Assembly: GCA_036806345.1 (NCBI GenBank)
Contig: DAIROT010000004.1
Coordinates: 1 to 64,000 of the forward strand
DNA from: QHCF01 sp003244275
GTDB taxonomy: Bacteria > Actinomycetota > Acidimicrobiia > Acidimicrobiales > QHCF01
DNA: 64,000 nucleotides
Reading direction: 5' to 3'
The first letter of the stretch is position 1. Every line of letters starts with the position of its first letter. Below the pieces are notes generated by a model. The model was not told where the DNA came from. It saw only the letters and a list, made by a program, of their open reading frames with translations, and searched no databases. Made by a program: the position numbers and the translations under genes. Below are positions 35,185-44,311 of the stretch, one piece after another.

Positions 35185-35402
35185 TCCAGGTGTCCTACTA
35201 CATCGGCGGGGGACACGGCGATCGGCCTGGCCGAGCCATAGGCCGTTTCCAGGCGAAATTCGAGGTATCTGCCAGAGGGCTTTGGCCACGGAGGCCAGTC
35301 CCGCCACCAGCCCGGCCGGGCCGTCACCCGGGCCTGGTCCATTGCCGTGGCCCACAAATCAGGCCGGCGGACGACCGCCAGCAGGATGCGGGCCGCAACC
35401 AT
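35151..35402 (-). CDS. Small conserved actinobacterial protein
   Basis: An 83-residue frame overlapping the HNH start by 34 nt. The pattern VVRRPDLWATAMDQARVTA, PGWW, then YLEFRLETAYG and ending VGHLEWCRDQRK resembles a conserved small protein family of actinobacteria with no assigned role. The ATG at 35402 follows GGTGG. Tight overlap suggests co-translation with the HNH and LplA-like genes. Recognition is from memory of the pattern, not from a search. Confidence 0.6.
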   Translation of the reverse strand: MVAARILLAVVRRPDLWATAMDQARVTARPGWWRDWPPWPKPSGRYLEFRLETAYGSARPIAVSPADVVGHLEWCRDQRKLSR

Positions 35403-35479
35403 GGGCGCCACCAACGACCTCGTTGACGGACCACACCCACTTATGCGGTGTGGCCGCCGTCCCGACCCGATGGGCAGGG

Positions 35480-36382
35480 TCACCACGCGCCCGTAGGCCA
35501 GGCGTCGGCGCCCCCAAGCGCTCGCCAGGCCACTGCGGCCGCCCCCACGAGGGGTCCCTGGCGCCCCAGTCCAGCTGGGACGATAGTGGTCCCCGAGGAG
35601 AAGTCGAGGCAGGCCAGGGCATCCAGTTCGGCCTGGGCGGCGGCGAAGAACGGGTCGCCGAAACCCAATGCCACCGACCCGGCCACCACCGCCAGGTCCA
35701 GATCTAACAGGTTGGCTGTCGATGCCACCGCCCGACCCACCAGTCGTCCGGTCCTGGCCACCACCGCCTGGTCAGCCTCACTGGCTGGACGGCCAGTGAG
35801 GGCGGCGATGGCAGGGCCAGCGGCCTCTGCCTCCAGACAACCCCTCCCGCCACAGGAGCACCGCCGGCCGTCGGGCTCCACTACCACATGGCCGATGTGG
35901 CCGGCATTGCCGGTTCGGCCGTTGAGCAGCCGGCCATCCAGCACGATCCCTGCCCCCACCCCGGTGGAGACGACCATGGCCAGGTAGTCCCGTCTGCCCG
36001 CCGCCGCACCCACCCAGCCTTCACCCAGGGCCAGGGCTTTGGCGTCATTGTCGATGAAGGTCGGCAGCCCGGTGGAGTCCGCCAACCTCGACCTCAGCGG
36101 AAAGGATCTCCATGCGTCGATGTTGAGTGGCGACACCGTGTCGGAGGTCATGGGGCCACCACACCCGACCCCGCAGCCCACCAGCGCCTCGACGGTCTGG
36201 TTGTCCCGCACTTGGTCGACTACCCCCATCAGGGCAGAGAAGACCGCCTCGGCATCGCCGTCATTCGGCGTCGACGCCTGTTCCTCGGCCACTAGCCGAC
36301 CGCGGTCATCCACCAGCCCGGCGGCCAGCTTGGTCCCCCCGACGTCGACGGCGAGGCAAAGGGCCCTGTCCCTCGTAGACAT
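35480..36382 (-). CDS. ROK family sugar kinase (glucokinase-like)
   Basis: A 300-residue kinase. The phosphate loop is LAVDVGGTKLAAGLVDDRG (Asp13), the catalytic region is FIDNDAKALALGEGWVG, STGVGAGIVLDGRL and HIGHVVVEPDGRRC lead to the ROK zinc motif CSCGGRGCLEAEA. Most actinobacterial members phosphorylate glucose with ATP or polyphosphate. The gene is divergent from moxR with only about 23 nt between starts, so promoters overlap. Substrate is inference. Confidence 0.88.
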   Translation of the reverse strand: MSTRDRALCLAVDVGGTKLAAGLVDDRGRLVAEEQASTPNDGDAEAVFSALMGVVDQVRDNQTVEALVGCGVGCGGPMTSDTVSPLNIDAWRSFPLRSRLADSTGLPTFIDNDAKALALGEGWVGAAAGRRDYLAMVVSTGVGAGIVLDGRLLNGRTGNAGHIGHVVVEPDGRRCSCGGRGCLEAEAAGPAIAALTGRPASEADQAVVARTGRLVGRAVASTANLLDLDLAVVAGSVALGFGDPFFAAAQAELDALACLDFSSGTTIVPAGLGRQGPLVGAAAVAWRALGGADAWPTGAW

Positions 36383-36405
36383 GGCCCTTACCGTAGAGTA
36401 AGCCG

Positions 36406-37392
36406 GTGGCCAGACAGCAACGACCGGTGGCTCGGCGCGACATCGACTTCGCCAAGCTGTTCGAGTCGATCGTCGAGAACATCGAGCAGGCCATCCAGGG
36501 CCAGGATGATGCCATCCGCCTGTCCCTGATCTGCCTGGTGGCCCAGGGCCACCTCCTCATCGAAGACGTTCCGGGGGTCGGCAAGACCAGCCTGGCCAAG
36601 GCCATCGCCGCCTCGCTGGAGTGCCGGTGCCAGCGAATCCAGTTCACTCCTGACCTGCTGCCCTCAGATGTGACGGGGGTGAACGTATACAGCCGGGCCA
36701 AAGAGTGCTTCGAGTTTCGCCCGGGAGGCCTGTTCGCCAACGTCGTCCTGGGTGACGAGATCAACCGGGCGTCCCCCAAGACCCAGTCCGCCCTACTGGA
36801 GGCCATGGAGGAAGGTCAGGTGACAGTGGACACCATCACTTACGCCCTGCCGTCGCCCTTCATCGTCATTGCCACTCAGAACCCAATCGAGCATCAGGGC
36901 ACCTATCCACTGCCCGAGAGTCAGCTGGACCGCTTCTTGATGCGTATCCACATGGGCTACCCAGCCCGTCGGGCCGAGTTGGCCATGCTCGACACCCAGG
37001 CCAGCGGCAATGTGGTCGACACCCTGGAACCGGTGGCCGGGCCGGCCGATGTGGCCACCATGGTCGAGGTGGCCCGCTGCGTCTTTGTGGCCCCGGCCAT
37101 CAAGGGCTACATCATCGACCTGGCCGAGACGACCAGGTCCCATGCCGCGCTGGCCCTGGGCATGTCACCGCGTGGGGTGCTGGCTCTTCAGCGGTCGGCT
37201 CGGGCCAGAGCGGCCGCTGAGGGCCGTGCCTACCTGATCCCTGACGACGTCAAGGTCGTGGCCGGCCCGGTGCTCGAGCACCGCCTCATCCTCACCTCGG
37301 GTGCTCAGTTGAGCGGGATCGACACCGTAGGAGTCGTCGACGAGGTGCTGGCCAGGGTACCGGTGCCCACCGGCACGCTGGCCCCCAGGTAG
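36406..37392 (+). CDS. MoxR family AAA+ ATPase
   Basis: A 328-residue AAA+ protein. Walker A is DVPGVGKTSLAKAIA near residues 50-64, Walker B region LGDEINRASPKTQSALLEAM near 115-134, and the arginine-finger/sensor region ATQNPIEHQGTYPLPESQLD follows. MoxR ATPases act as chaperones or regulators for neighbouring DUF58/von Willebrand proteins. It is the first gene of a moxR-DUF58-transglutaminase operon (6-nt gap to the next gene). The start is GTG. Confidence 0.93.
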   Translation: MARQQRPVARRDIDFAKLFESIVENIEQAIQGQDDAIRLSLICLVAQGHLLIEDVPGVGKTSLAKAIAASLECRCQRIQFTPDLLPSDVTGVNVYSRAKECFEFRPGGLFANVVLGDEINRASPKTQSALLEAMEEGQVTVDTITYALPSPFIVIATQNPIEHQGTYPLPESQLDRFLMRIHMGYPARRAELAMLDTQASGNVVDTLEPVAGPADVATMVEVARCVFVAPAIKGYIIDLAETTRSHAALALGMSPRGVLALQRSARARAAAEGRAYLIPDDVKVVAGPVLEHRLILTSGAQLSGIDTVGVVDEVLARVPVPTGTLAPR

Positions 37393-37398
37393 GCGCGC

Positions 37399-38640
37399 TT
37401 GCCAACCAAGCGCGGTTGGATGCTGGCCGGCTCCTCGGTGGTCCTGGCCCTGATCGGCCGGCTCCTCGGATTGGTCGAGCTGTATGTGCTGGCCACCGCA
37501 GCCGCGGTGCTGGTGATGGTGGCCGCGGTGTGGGTACGTCGGGGCCGTTGCCAGATGGTCGGCACCCGTTCCCTGCACCCGCCACGAGTGCATGCCGGTC
37601 AGCCATGCCGGGTCGAGTTGACGGTGCGCAACCCGTCCGGGCGCCGTTCTCCACTCATGTGGGCCCGTGACCCATTCGATGGTGGCCGCCGATCGGCCCG
37701 TTTCCTGTTGGCCCCGCTCGATCCGGCTGAGGTAGCCAGGGCGGCCTACCGTCTACCCTCGGAGCGCCGGGGCATCTTCACCCTTGGGCCCCTGCAACTC
37801 GAACGCAGAGACCCGTTTGGACTGGCGACCTCCTCCGCCACCGCCGCCGCCCCGACCCGATTCACCGTCTACCCCCAGGTCGACCCGATCACCTGTCCGC
37901 CTCCGGCTCGCGGCGGCCACCAAAGCGGTGCTGGTGACCCCCGTTCCTTTCTCGGCCAGCGCGGCGAGGACTTCTACACCCTTCGTTCCTACGACGAGGG
38001 CGACGACCTGCGCCGGGTGCACTGGCCGGCCACCGCTCGATCCGGCGACCTCCTGATTCGCCAGGAGGAGGCCCTCTGGCAGGGCGGCGTCACAGTGGCC
38101 GTCGACCTACGGCGAACGGTCCAGAGCCCCTCATCACTGGAGCGGGCACTGTCGGCCGCCGCCAGCGTGGTCAGCGCGGCGTCGTTACAGGGTTCTCCCG
38201 TTCGCCTGGTCACCAGCGCTGGGGTCGACTCGGGTACCAGGTCCGGGCCAGGACATCTGGACACCATGTTGACCAGGCTGGCCGAGGCAGCCATCACCCA
38301 GTCAGGCGACCTGGCTCGCACCGTCACCATGCTGGCGGACCAGAGGACCGGGGGATCCCTGGTCGTGGTCACCACCACCTCCGCATCCAGGACCGACCTG
38401 GGGGAGGTGGCCCAGTTGCGGCGGTGGTTCGGACCGATCATCCTGGTGCTCCTCGAAGCGGACGGGGCATCCGGGAAGCGGCTCCCAGAGGCCGCCGGGC
38501 CCGTTCCCGGCGATCTCACGACCGTTCGGGTGAGCACCAAGGTGCCCTTTGCGGTGACCTGGGCTCAGACCGTGAGTCGAAATACCCGCTCAGACCCCCG
38601 GCCTGTCAGGGCCCGGGGCTCGGCCGGGGCCCAGCGGTGA
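37399..38640 (+). CDS. DUF58 domain membrane protein
   Basis: A 413-residue protein: two N-terminal membrane helices (residues about 8-45), a beta-rich middle, then the DUF58 segment with GEDFYTLRSYDEGDDLRRVH and WPATARSGDLLIRQEE. A von Willebrand-like fold follows. DUF58 proteins pair with MoxR ATPases and transglutaminases, as here; the complex is thought to work at the envelope. The start is TTG. The 34-nt gap to the next gene contains the 20-bp hairpin repeat. Confidence 0.88.
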   Translation: MPTKRGWMLAGSSVVLALIGRLLGLVELYVLATAAAVLVMVAAVWVRRGRCQMVGTRSLHPPRVHAGQPCRVELTVRNPSGRRSPLMWARDPFDGGRRSARFLLAPLDPAEVARAAYRLPSERRGIFTLGPLQLERRDPFGLATSSATAAAPTRFTVYPQVDPITCPPPARGGHQSGAGDPRSFLGQRGEDFYTLRSYDEGDDLRRVHWPATARSGDLLIRQEEALWQGGVTVAVDLRRTVQSPSSLERALSAAASVVSAASLQGSPVRLVTSAGVDSGTRSGPGHLDTMLTRLAEAAITQSGDLARTVTMLADQRTGGSLVVVTTTSASRTDLGEVAQLRRWFGPIILVLLEADGASGKRLPEAAGPVPGDLTTVRVSTKVPFAVTWAQTVSRNTRSDPRPVRARGSAGAQR

Positions 38641-38653
38641 GGGCGGAGCATCG

Positions 38654-38673
38654 TTGCCCCTGCGGAGCAGTGT
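38654..38673 (+). repeat. Hairpin repeat core between DUF58 and transglutaminase genes
   Basis: Exact 20-bp copy of the core seen at 15542 and 15875, in gene orientation. It ends 1 nt before the GTG at 38675 and puts GGAG 7 nt from it, the same geometry as upstream of yggT. Confidence 0.92.
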
Positions 38674-38674
38674 T

Positions 38675-40924
38675 GTGAGGCGGGCCGCGCTGCCGGCCGC
38701 CAGCCTGGCGGTGGTAACGCTGACGGCGGCCGCCGGGATGGGTCGGCTGTTCGCCGGGCTGGCATTCCTCCTGCCCGTGGTGGTCGCCGTCCTCGTCGGC
38801 CATGGGCTGGCCTTTGCCGGGAGGCGCCTGGGCCTGGGCACCACCGCCACCTTCGGCCTGTGCGCACTGGGTGTCACCATGGCGGTGGTTTGGCTGATCT
38901 TGCCCAGCAGCACGGTCGACGGGATCCCCTGGTCAGGTACCGTCCATGCCTTCAGCTCGGCCATCTCCCACGCTCGGATGGATTTTGCCCAGCTGACCGC
39001 TCCCGCCCCCGCCACCAAGGGATTCCTGCTGATTGCCATGTACAGCGTGGGCATGGCCGCGGCCTTGGCCGACTGGGCCGCCTTTCGCACGGGAGGCACT
39101 CTCGAGGCACTCATCCCCTCGTTCACCATCGTGCTGTTCACCGCCGCCCTGGGCCGCTCGGCCGGGCGAGCTCTGGCCATAGCTGGTTACGTGGCTGGCG
39201 TGCTGGTCTTCGTGGTGGTCCACGAAGCCGACAAGGCCGCAGCCACCACTGCGTGGTTTGCCAGTCGGACCAGGTCGGGAGCGGCCACGTTGGCTGGCGG
39301 CGGCCTGGTCCTGGGAGCCACCGCCGTGGTGGCCGCCAGTCTGATCGGCCCCCATCTTCCCGGCGCGGGCGCCGCTCCGGTTGTCAGTCTGCATCACGAC
39401 AATCGGATCCAGCCCAGCCCGCGCATCACCGTCAATCCCCTGGTGGACATCAGGGACCGTCTGGTTCGCCAGTCCAACGTCGAGGTGCTCACGGTCGGGG
39501 CAGCCCGGCCGGCCTACTGGCGGCTCACATCCCTCGACTCCTTCGACGGCAACGTGTGGTCGTCCAGTGACGCCTACCAGTCGGTTACCGGGAGTGCCCT
39601 CCCCGCCGTGCCGACAGGCGCCCCCACCAATCCGGTGGTCCAGAATTTTCACATCTCGAACCTGGACAGCGCATGGTTGCCGGCTGCTTACCAGCCCATT
39701 CAGCTCACCGGCGGCAAGGGAACCAGCTACGACTCCGCATCGGGCAGCGTCATCGGCGCCTCCGCCACCTCCGACGGCCTGAGCTACCAGGTGACGTCAA
39801 GGGTGCCCCAGCTGACCCCCGCGGTCCTGGGCGCCCAGGGAACTGGATCACCGAGCTTCGACTCCGGTCGCTTCCTGGCCCTTCCCTCTGAGGTCCCGAC
39901 TGTGATCGCCAACCTGGCCCGGAGCGCAGTGGCCGGCCAGACGACCGCCTACGGCAAGGCCCTTGCCCTGCAGCGCTTCTTTCGTGGTGGGAACTTCAAG
40001 TACAGCACCGACGTACCACCCGGTCACAGTGACAGCGCGCTGGTCAGCTTCCTCACCCAGACGAGGACGGGCTACTGCGAGCAGTTCGCCGGCGCCTATG
40101 CGGTCATGGCCCGGCTGGTGGGCTTGCCGTCCCGCGTGGCGGTTGGCTTCACACCCGGCGCCCTGGCGGCTGGCGGCCAGTATCACGTGCTGGGTTCAGA
40201 CGCCCATGCCTGGCCCGAGGTGCATATCGGTGGCGCTGGCTGGGTCTCGTTCGAGCCCACGCCTGGCCGGGGCCAACCCGGCACCCAGGCCTACACCGGG
40301 CTCCCACCGGCCCAGGCGGCCACGGCCCCGGCGGCCCCTGCGACCACGGTGGCCAGCCCGGTAGGTCCTGCAGCTGGTACGGCACCGTCATCGCCCCGGG
40401 CCAACCCGGCGACTCATCACCCGCCCATCCGCCATGCCGCCGTTCCCCCTGGCCACCTGGTGGGCCGGCTGCTCAGCGCCCTCGGATGGGTGCTCTTGGT
40501 GGTGTTGGTGGCCGCCGCCATCCCGATGACCAAGCGCCTGAGACGCTGGCACCGCCGGCGTAATGTGGTCAGCGGAGCCGAGCGAGTCCTGGTGGCGTGG
40601 AATGAGGCGGCCGAGGCCCTGACGCTGGCCGGGGCGCCTCGCCGGTCGACCGAGACCTTCGAAGAGCATGCCGTCCGGGCCTCAGCGGTGGGGCGCCTGG
40701 GCTCCGAGCCGTCCCGATCCCTGGTCCTGCTGGCCAGGAGTGCGGGAGCAGCCAGCTATGCCCGTGACATGATGCCAGCTGCTCTGGTCGAGCTCTCGGT
40801 GACCGCTGCCGCTGACGTCGAGAATGCTCTGTGGTCGGCCGCTTCGGTGAGCCAGCGAGTCCGCTGGACACTCAGCGCCCGGCCACTCATAGGTAAGCAC
40901 CTCACGGGTAAGCGGAGGGACTAA
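38675..40924 (+). CDS. Transglutaminase-domain membrane protein (TgpA-like)
   Basis: About 749 residues: N-terminal block of six or so membrane helices to about residue 225, a large extracellular region with the transglutaminase core RTGYCEQFAGAYAVMARL (catalytic Cys), SDAHAWPEVHIG (His) and the following Asp-equivalent GWVSFEPTPG, then an Ala/Pro linker, another helix (LLSALGWVLLVVLVAAAIP) and a cytoplasmic DUF4129-like tail. It completes the moxR-DUF58-transglutaminase operon. I chose the GTG at 38675 because of the GGAG in the repeat; an upstream TTG at 38654 lies inside the repeat. Its TAA overlaps the stop of the convergent DUF3040 gene. Confidence 0.88.
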   Translation: MRRAALPAASLAVVTLTAAAGMGRLFAGLAFLLPVVVAVLVGHGLAFAGRRLGLGTTATFGLCALGVTMAVVWLILPSSTVDGIPWSGTVHAFSSAISHARMDFAQLTAPAPATKGFLLIAMYSVGMAAALADWAAFRTGGTLEALIPSFTIVLFTAALGRSAGRALAIAGYVAGVLVFVVVHEADKAAATTAWFASRTRSGAATLAGGGLVLGATAVVAASLIGPHLPGAGAAPVVSLHHDNRIQPSPRITVNPLVDIRDRLVRQSNVEVLTVGAARPAYWRLTSLDSFDGNVWSSSDAYQSVTGSALPAVPTGAPTNPVVQNFHISNLDSAWLPAAYQPIQLTGGKGTSYDSASGSVIGASATSDGLSYQVTSRVPQLTPAVLGAQGTGSPSFDSGRFLALPSEVPTVIANLARSAVAGQTTAYGKALALQRFFRGGNFKYSTDVPPGHSDSALVSFLTQTRTGYCEQFAGAYAVMARLVGLPSRVAVGFTPGALAAGGQYHVLGSDAHAWPEVHIGGAGWVSFEPTPGRGQPGTQAYTGLPPAQAATAPAAPATTVASPVGPAAGTAPSSPRANPATHHPPIRHAAVPPGHLVGRLLSALGWVLLVVLVAAAIPMTKRLRRWHRRRNVVSGAERVLVAWNEAAEALTLAGAPRRSTETFEEHAVRASAVGRLGSEPSRSLVLLARSAGAASYARDMMPAALVELSVTAAADVENALWSAASVSQRVRWTLSARPLIGKHLTGKRRD

Positions 40925-41295
40925 TCCTCGCGCTTGAAGCGCTCCCGCAACCGTTCCCCCGTTTGGCCGAGGGAGTCGAGCAGGCCGCGATCTTTCACTG
41001 ACCGGCTCACGTCGTGCCAGCCCGCTCGACCCACGTGGCGAAGGTTGCGCTCGAAGAGCAAGGCCGAGCCGAGCATGACGGCGAAGCCGACGATCCCGAG
41101 GGCCAGCGACCGCGAGAAGGTGGCTACCAGCAAGATCAGGCCGACGACGAAGCCCAGCGCTGCCCACTTGAGATTGCGCCAGGCGTGGCGGTAGATGGTC
41201 TCGTTACGAACCTTGTCGGCAAAGGCGGGGTCTTGCTCGTAGAAGTTGCGCTCGATCTCGTGGAGAATCCGTTGTTCTTCCTCGGAAAGCGGCAC
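40921..41295 (-). CDS. DUF3040 membrane protein
   Basis: A 124-residue protein starting MPLSEEEQRILHEIERNF, the DUF3040 hallmark found in actinobacteria. Two membrane helices follow (LKWAALGFVVGLILLVATF and SLALGIVGFAVMLGSALLF) and a basic tail. Function is unknown. In many actinobacteria it lies near dcw or Pol IV genes, and here dinB is just upstream. The stop codon overlaps that of the convergent transglutaminase gene by 2 nt. Confidence 0.88.
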   Translation of the reverse strand: MPLSEEEQRILHEIERNFYEQDPAFADKVRNETIYRHAWRNLKWAALGFVVGLILLVATFSRSLALGIVGFAVMLGSALLFERNLRHVGRAGWHDVSRSVKDRGLLDSLGQTGERLRERFKRED

Positions 41296-41391
41296 AACCT
41301 CCCCCTTTGAGCTCTGAGCCCCGGTTCTGACCGAGGCAGTGCCTCATCTTCGCGCATGTGGAAGCGCCCCACAACGCGCTGAGCCGGCTAC

Positions 41392-42705
41392 TTACCTGGC
41401 TGGGCCCCACTGGGTATCGCCTCGGCGTTTGACCTCGATACCGTCGGAGCCGACCAGGCTGGCCGGCGCCACTGCATCGGTTCCGAACCGGGCCCGCACG
41501 GCATCCACCGCTGTAGATGCGTCATTCCAGTCCGAGGGGGACGGGTTCGGAGGGGGGTGGCCTGGCCCCCGGTGTCGTCCGGGGCCGGCCTCTCCCAGAT
41601 CGTCCAGGCTGAGCTGTCGAGGCAGTGCCGGACCAGCCGTTACCAGGTACGACACGCTCACCCCCAGCAGCCTTACTCCCACGCTGACATCGATGGGGTC
41701 CAGGAGTGCCCAGCCGATCTGAGTGATGTCTCTCGCGGTGTCGATCGGCGCGGCCAAGGTACGTGACCGGGTGATGGTCGAGAAGTCGGCGAAGCGAACC
41801 TTGAGGGTCACTGTTCGCCCGCCCAGACCAGCGTCTCGAAGTCGCGAGGCCACGGCGTCGCCCATCCGAACCACCTGGCGGCGCAGGGAGTCGTGCTGGT
41901 GATCATCCACGGCGTAGGTCTCCTCGTGCCCCACGGACTTCATTGCTCGATCCGGGACCACCGGGCGCTGATCGCGGCCATGGGACAGGTCGTACAGGGA
42001 CCGGCCATGGGCCAGTCCCAGAGCCGATACCAGGCTGGCCATCGGCAGGGCGGCCAGATGGCCAACGGTTACCACCCCCAATCTGGCCAGTCGCTCAGCG
42101 GTGGCTGGTCCCACGCCCCAGATGGCCGTTACCGGTAGCGGCTGCAGGAAGGCCTGCTCGGTGTCGGCCTCGACCACGACCACTCCCGGTCCAGGTAGGG
42201 TTCCTGCCCTGGTGGCGGTGGGTTTGGCCATGCGGGACGCCAGCTTGGCGATCAGCTTGCTGCGAGCCACTCCCACCGAGCAAGCAAGGCCCAGCTCCTG
42301 GTCCACGACGGTCCGAATTCGCTTGGCAATCTCCACGGTGGAACCGAACAGCCGGTGGACTCCCGACACATCGAGGAAGGCCTCGTCCAGGGCGATGCCC
42401 TCGACCAGTGGGGTGAAGGAATTGAGTATCCGGTGCAGTTGCTGGCTGACCTCGCTATAGGCGTCATAGTGCCCGGCAAGGAACACGGCATCCGGGCAGA
42501 GCCGCCGGGCACGCGTCGATGACATGGCCGAGCGCACTCCCCAGGCCCGGGCCTCATAGGAGCAGCTGGCAACCACGCCCCGGGGCCCGGCGCCCCCTAC
42601 TATGACCGGGCGGCCGGCCAGACTGGGGTTGGCCCGTACCTCCACGGCCGCATAGAAGGCGTCCATGTCCACATGGAGCACTTCGAGGCCCTGGCCATTC
42701 GCCAT
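41392..42705 (-). CDS. dinB: DNA polymerase IV (Y family)
   Basis: A 437-residue Y-family polymerase. The palm motifs are VLHVDMDAFYAAVEVRANP near residues 9-27 and GIALDEAFLDVSG near 104-116, with SVGVARSKLIAKLASRMAKP in the thumb-side region. The little-finger domain follows with SVGHEETYAVDD. It copies past damaged bases and is error-prone. A Pro/Arg-rich tail is present and I see no clear beta-clamp pentapeptide, although RQLSLDDL near residue 367 is a fair candidate. The small gene upstream ends 37 nt before its start. Confidence 0.93.
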   Translation of the reverse strand: MANGQGLEVLHVDMDAFYAAVEVRANPSLAGRPVIVGGAGPRGVVASCSYEARAWGVRSAMSSTRARRLCPDAVFLAGHYDAYSEVSQQLHRILNSFTPLVEGIALDEAFLDVSGVHRLFGSTVEIAKRIRTVVDQELGLACSVGVARSKLIAKLASRMAKPTATRAGTLPGPGVVVVEADTEQAFLQPLPVTAIWGVGPATAERLARLGVVTVGHLAALPMASLVSALGLAHGRSLYDLSHGRDQRPVVPDRAMKSVGHEETYAVDDHQHDSLRRQVVRMGDAVASRLRDAGLGGRTVTLKVRFADFSTITRSRTLAAPIDTARDITQIGWALLDPIDVSVGVRLLGVSVSYLVTAGPALPRQLSLDDLGEAGPGRHRGPGHPPPNPSPSDWNDASTAVDAVRARFGTDAVAPASLVGSDGIEVKRRGDTQWGPAR

Positions 42706-42742
42706 TGGCCACAGTCTACGGTCGGCTGTTGCGGAGCTTCGC

Positions 42743-42925
42743 CTACTTCCCGGCCAGGTCGTAGTCGTCGTCGGTGAGCAACGGTTCGCGTGGAGGCACC
42801 CCTGGCGACCCAGTCATGGGGTCACCTGGAGAGCCGGCAACCATGAATCTGTCCATCCCGCGAGCGAGCTGCCTGACTGTGCGGTGGGCCCAGATCCACA
42901 CCGGCCAGCGGCGAACACGGGACAC
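42743..42925 (-). CDS. Small protein upstream of dinB
   Basis: A 60-residue frame starting at GTG with GAGGAA 4 nt upstream. The product begins basic and aromatic (VSRVRRWPVWIWAHRTV), then has RFMVAGSPGDPM and ends LTDDDYDLAGK. I do not recognise it. The good ribosome site, the charged, orderly C-terminus and the position 37 nt before dinB support it. It is divergent from the reductase gene, with 37 nt between starts. Confidence 0.5.
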   Translation of the reverse strand: MSRVRRWPVWIWAHRTVRQLARGMDRFMVAGSPGDPMTGSPGVPPREPLLTDDDYDLAGK

Positions 42926-42962
42926 GCTTCCTCGTGATCGGTTCTGAGTGCAGGATTGACCA

Positions 42963-43715
42963 ATGCGTCGTCTGTTTCCCGAGCCAGTCAAAGAAGTCGA
43001 CCTGCGGTCCTGTTACGTCGTTCCCCGGGAGCAGGGCCCCGTTGTGCCGGCCAATCTGGTACGGGCCAACATGGTGACCAGCCTGGACGGGGCCGCCGCG
43101 GTGGGAGGCCGGGTTGGCCCGCTGTCCAACCCAGTGGATCTGGGCTTGCTGCATCTGCTGCGCAGCCTGGCCGACGTGGTGCTGGCGGGGGCGGAGACGG
43201 TTCGCGCTGAGCACTACCGACCGGTCAGGCTCAGCGATGCCGAACGCCGGGAGCGCCGGGTCGCCGGCCAGGCCGAGGTTCCCCCCATAGCCGTGATCAC
43301 CCGCACGGGTACCCTGGATCTGCAGTCGCCGTTTTTCAGCCAGGCCGAGGCGCGTCCGATCGTCCTCACTACCCACGCCATGTCCCTGGAACGCCGAAGG
43401 GCAGTCGAGACGGTGGCGGAGGTGGTGGTGGCCGGAGCCGACTCGGTGGACCTCTCAGTCGCCCTCGGCGCCCTGCGGGCCCGCGGCCTGGGCCACGTCC
43501 TGTGCGAGGGCGGCCCCCGTGTCCTGACCCAGTTGGTGGAGGCCGACCTGCTGGACGAGCTGTGCCTGACCGTGTCGCCCCGCCTGGCCGGTCGGCAACC
43601 GGTCCACCTGGGCGCCAGGGCGACTCTGGAGGCCCCAAAACAGTTGAACCTGGTCTCTGTCCTAGAAGATCAGGGCTTCTTGTACCTCAGGTACGCGCGA
43701 CAACCTGTCCCATGA
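42963..43715 (+). CDS. RibD C-terminal-type pyrimidine reductase
   Basis: A 250-residue dihydrofolate-reductase-fold protein. NLVRANMVTSLDGAAAVGGR near residue 30 is the substrate strand, VLAGAETVRAEHYRPV the NADPH-phosphate loop, and HVLCEGGPRVLTQLVEADLLDELCLT the C-terminal glycine-rich signature. Family members reduce the ribosyl side chain in riboflavin or related pathways. No other rib genes are nearby, so the substrate is uncertain. Confidence 0.87.
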   Translation: MRRLFPEPVKEVDLRSCYVVPREQGPVVPANLVRANMVTSLDGAAAVGGRVGPLSNPVDLGLLHLLRSLADVVLAGAETVRAEHYRPVRLSDAERRERRVAGQAEVPPIAVITRTGTLDLQSPFFSQAEARPIVLTTHAMSLERRRAVETVAEVVVAGADSVDLSVALGALRARGLGHVLCEGGPRVLTQLVEADLLDELCLTVSPRLAGRQPVHLGARATLEAPKQLNLVSVLEDQGFLYLRYARQPVP

Positions 43716-43722
43716 CACCGGA

Positions 43723-44229
43723 CTACGCACCGAGAAGGCTCCGCAGGTAGGCCGCCTGACCCACGTGCTGCAGGCTGTCGTCGGCCACGCTGATCAGCCG
43801 TACCCCCATAGTGACCGGTGGGTCCCAATTCTCGTCAACCATGCGGTCGAGGTCGTCCGGCGCCAGCCCTTCCAGCAGCTTGCGGGTCCGGCCACTGACG
43901 GCGTCCAGGTACTCCAGGAGAACCTGCGGCTCTGCCGGGCGGACCGCCTGCATCTGCTCGGCCGAGTGTCCGTAACCGGTGTTCGACGGATCGGGGTCGA
44001 GGCCGCAGGAACCAGCCCAGTCGCCACTCACCCAGAGCTGGTCGGCGTCCATCAACTCGGCCACGTGGCTGTCCTGTACCCGGGCCAGATGCCATATCAG
44101 CCAGGCGATGGTGTTGGCACCCGGTGCCGGTGACTCGATGAGTCGGTCCGAGTCGACACCGTCAACCGCCCCCCGCGCCAGCGGAGGGATGCGGTCATAG
44201 AGCTCGATCAGAAGGGAGTTCACGTCCAT
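43723..44229 (-). CDS. DinB-fold/DUF664 family protein
   Basis: A 168-residue four-helix bundle of the DinB/YfiT (DUF664) family, unrelated to polymerase IV. Metal-ligand candidates are His in IAWLIWHLARVQDSHVAEL near residues 42-60 and His in DSLQHVGQAAYLRSL near the end. Actinobacterial relatives are thiol-dependent (mycothiol or bacillithiol) transferases. It lies convergent with the reductase gene, with a 7-nt gap. Confidence 0.85.
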   Translation of the reverse strand: MDVNSLLIELYDRIPPLARGAVDGVDSDRLIESPAPGANTIAWLIWHLARVQDSHVAELMDADQLWVSGDWAGSCGLDPDPSNTGYGHSAEQMQAVRPAEPQVLLEYLDAVSGRTRKLLEGLAPDDLDRMVDENWDPPVTMGVRLISVADDSLQHVGQAAYLRSLLGA

Positions 44230-44311
44230 GCCGTGATTTCATCATGGATGCGCCTGGCTTGCCGGGGCTGCCCCAGCGCGGTCCCCACCAGGGCACGAGT
44301 ACCATGGCCTG

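Noticed and set aside
43723..44229. A second DNA polymerase related to dinB
   Set aside because: The DinB-fold (DUF664) name is a coincidence; it has no polymerase motifs.
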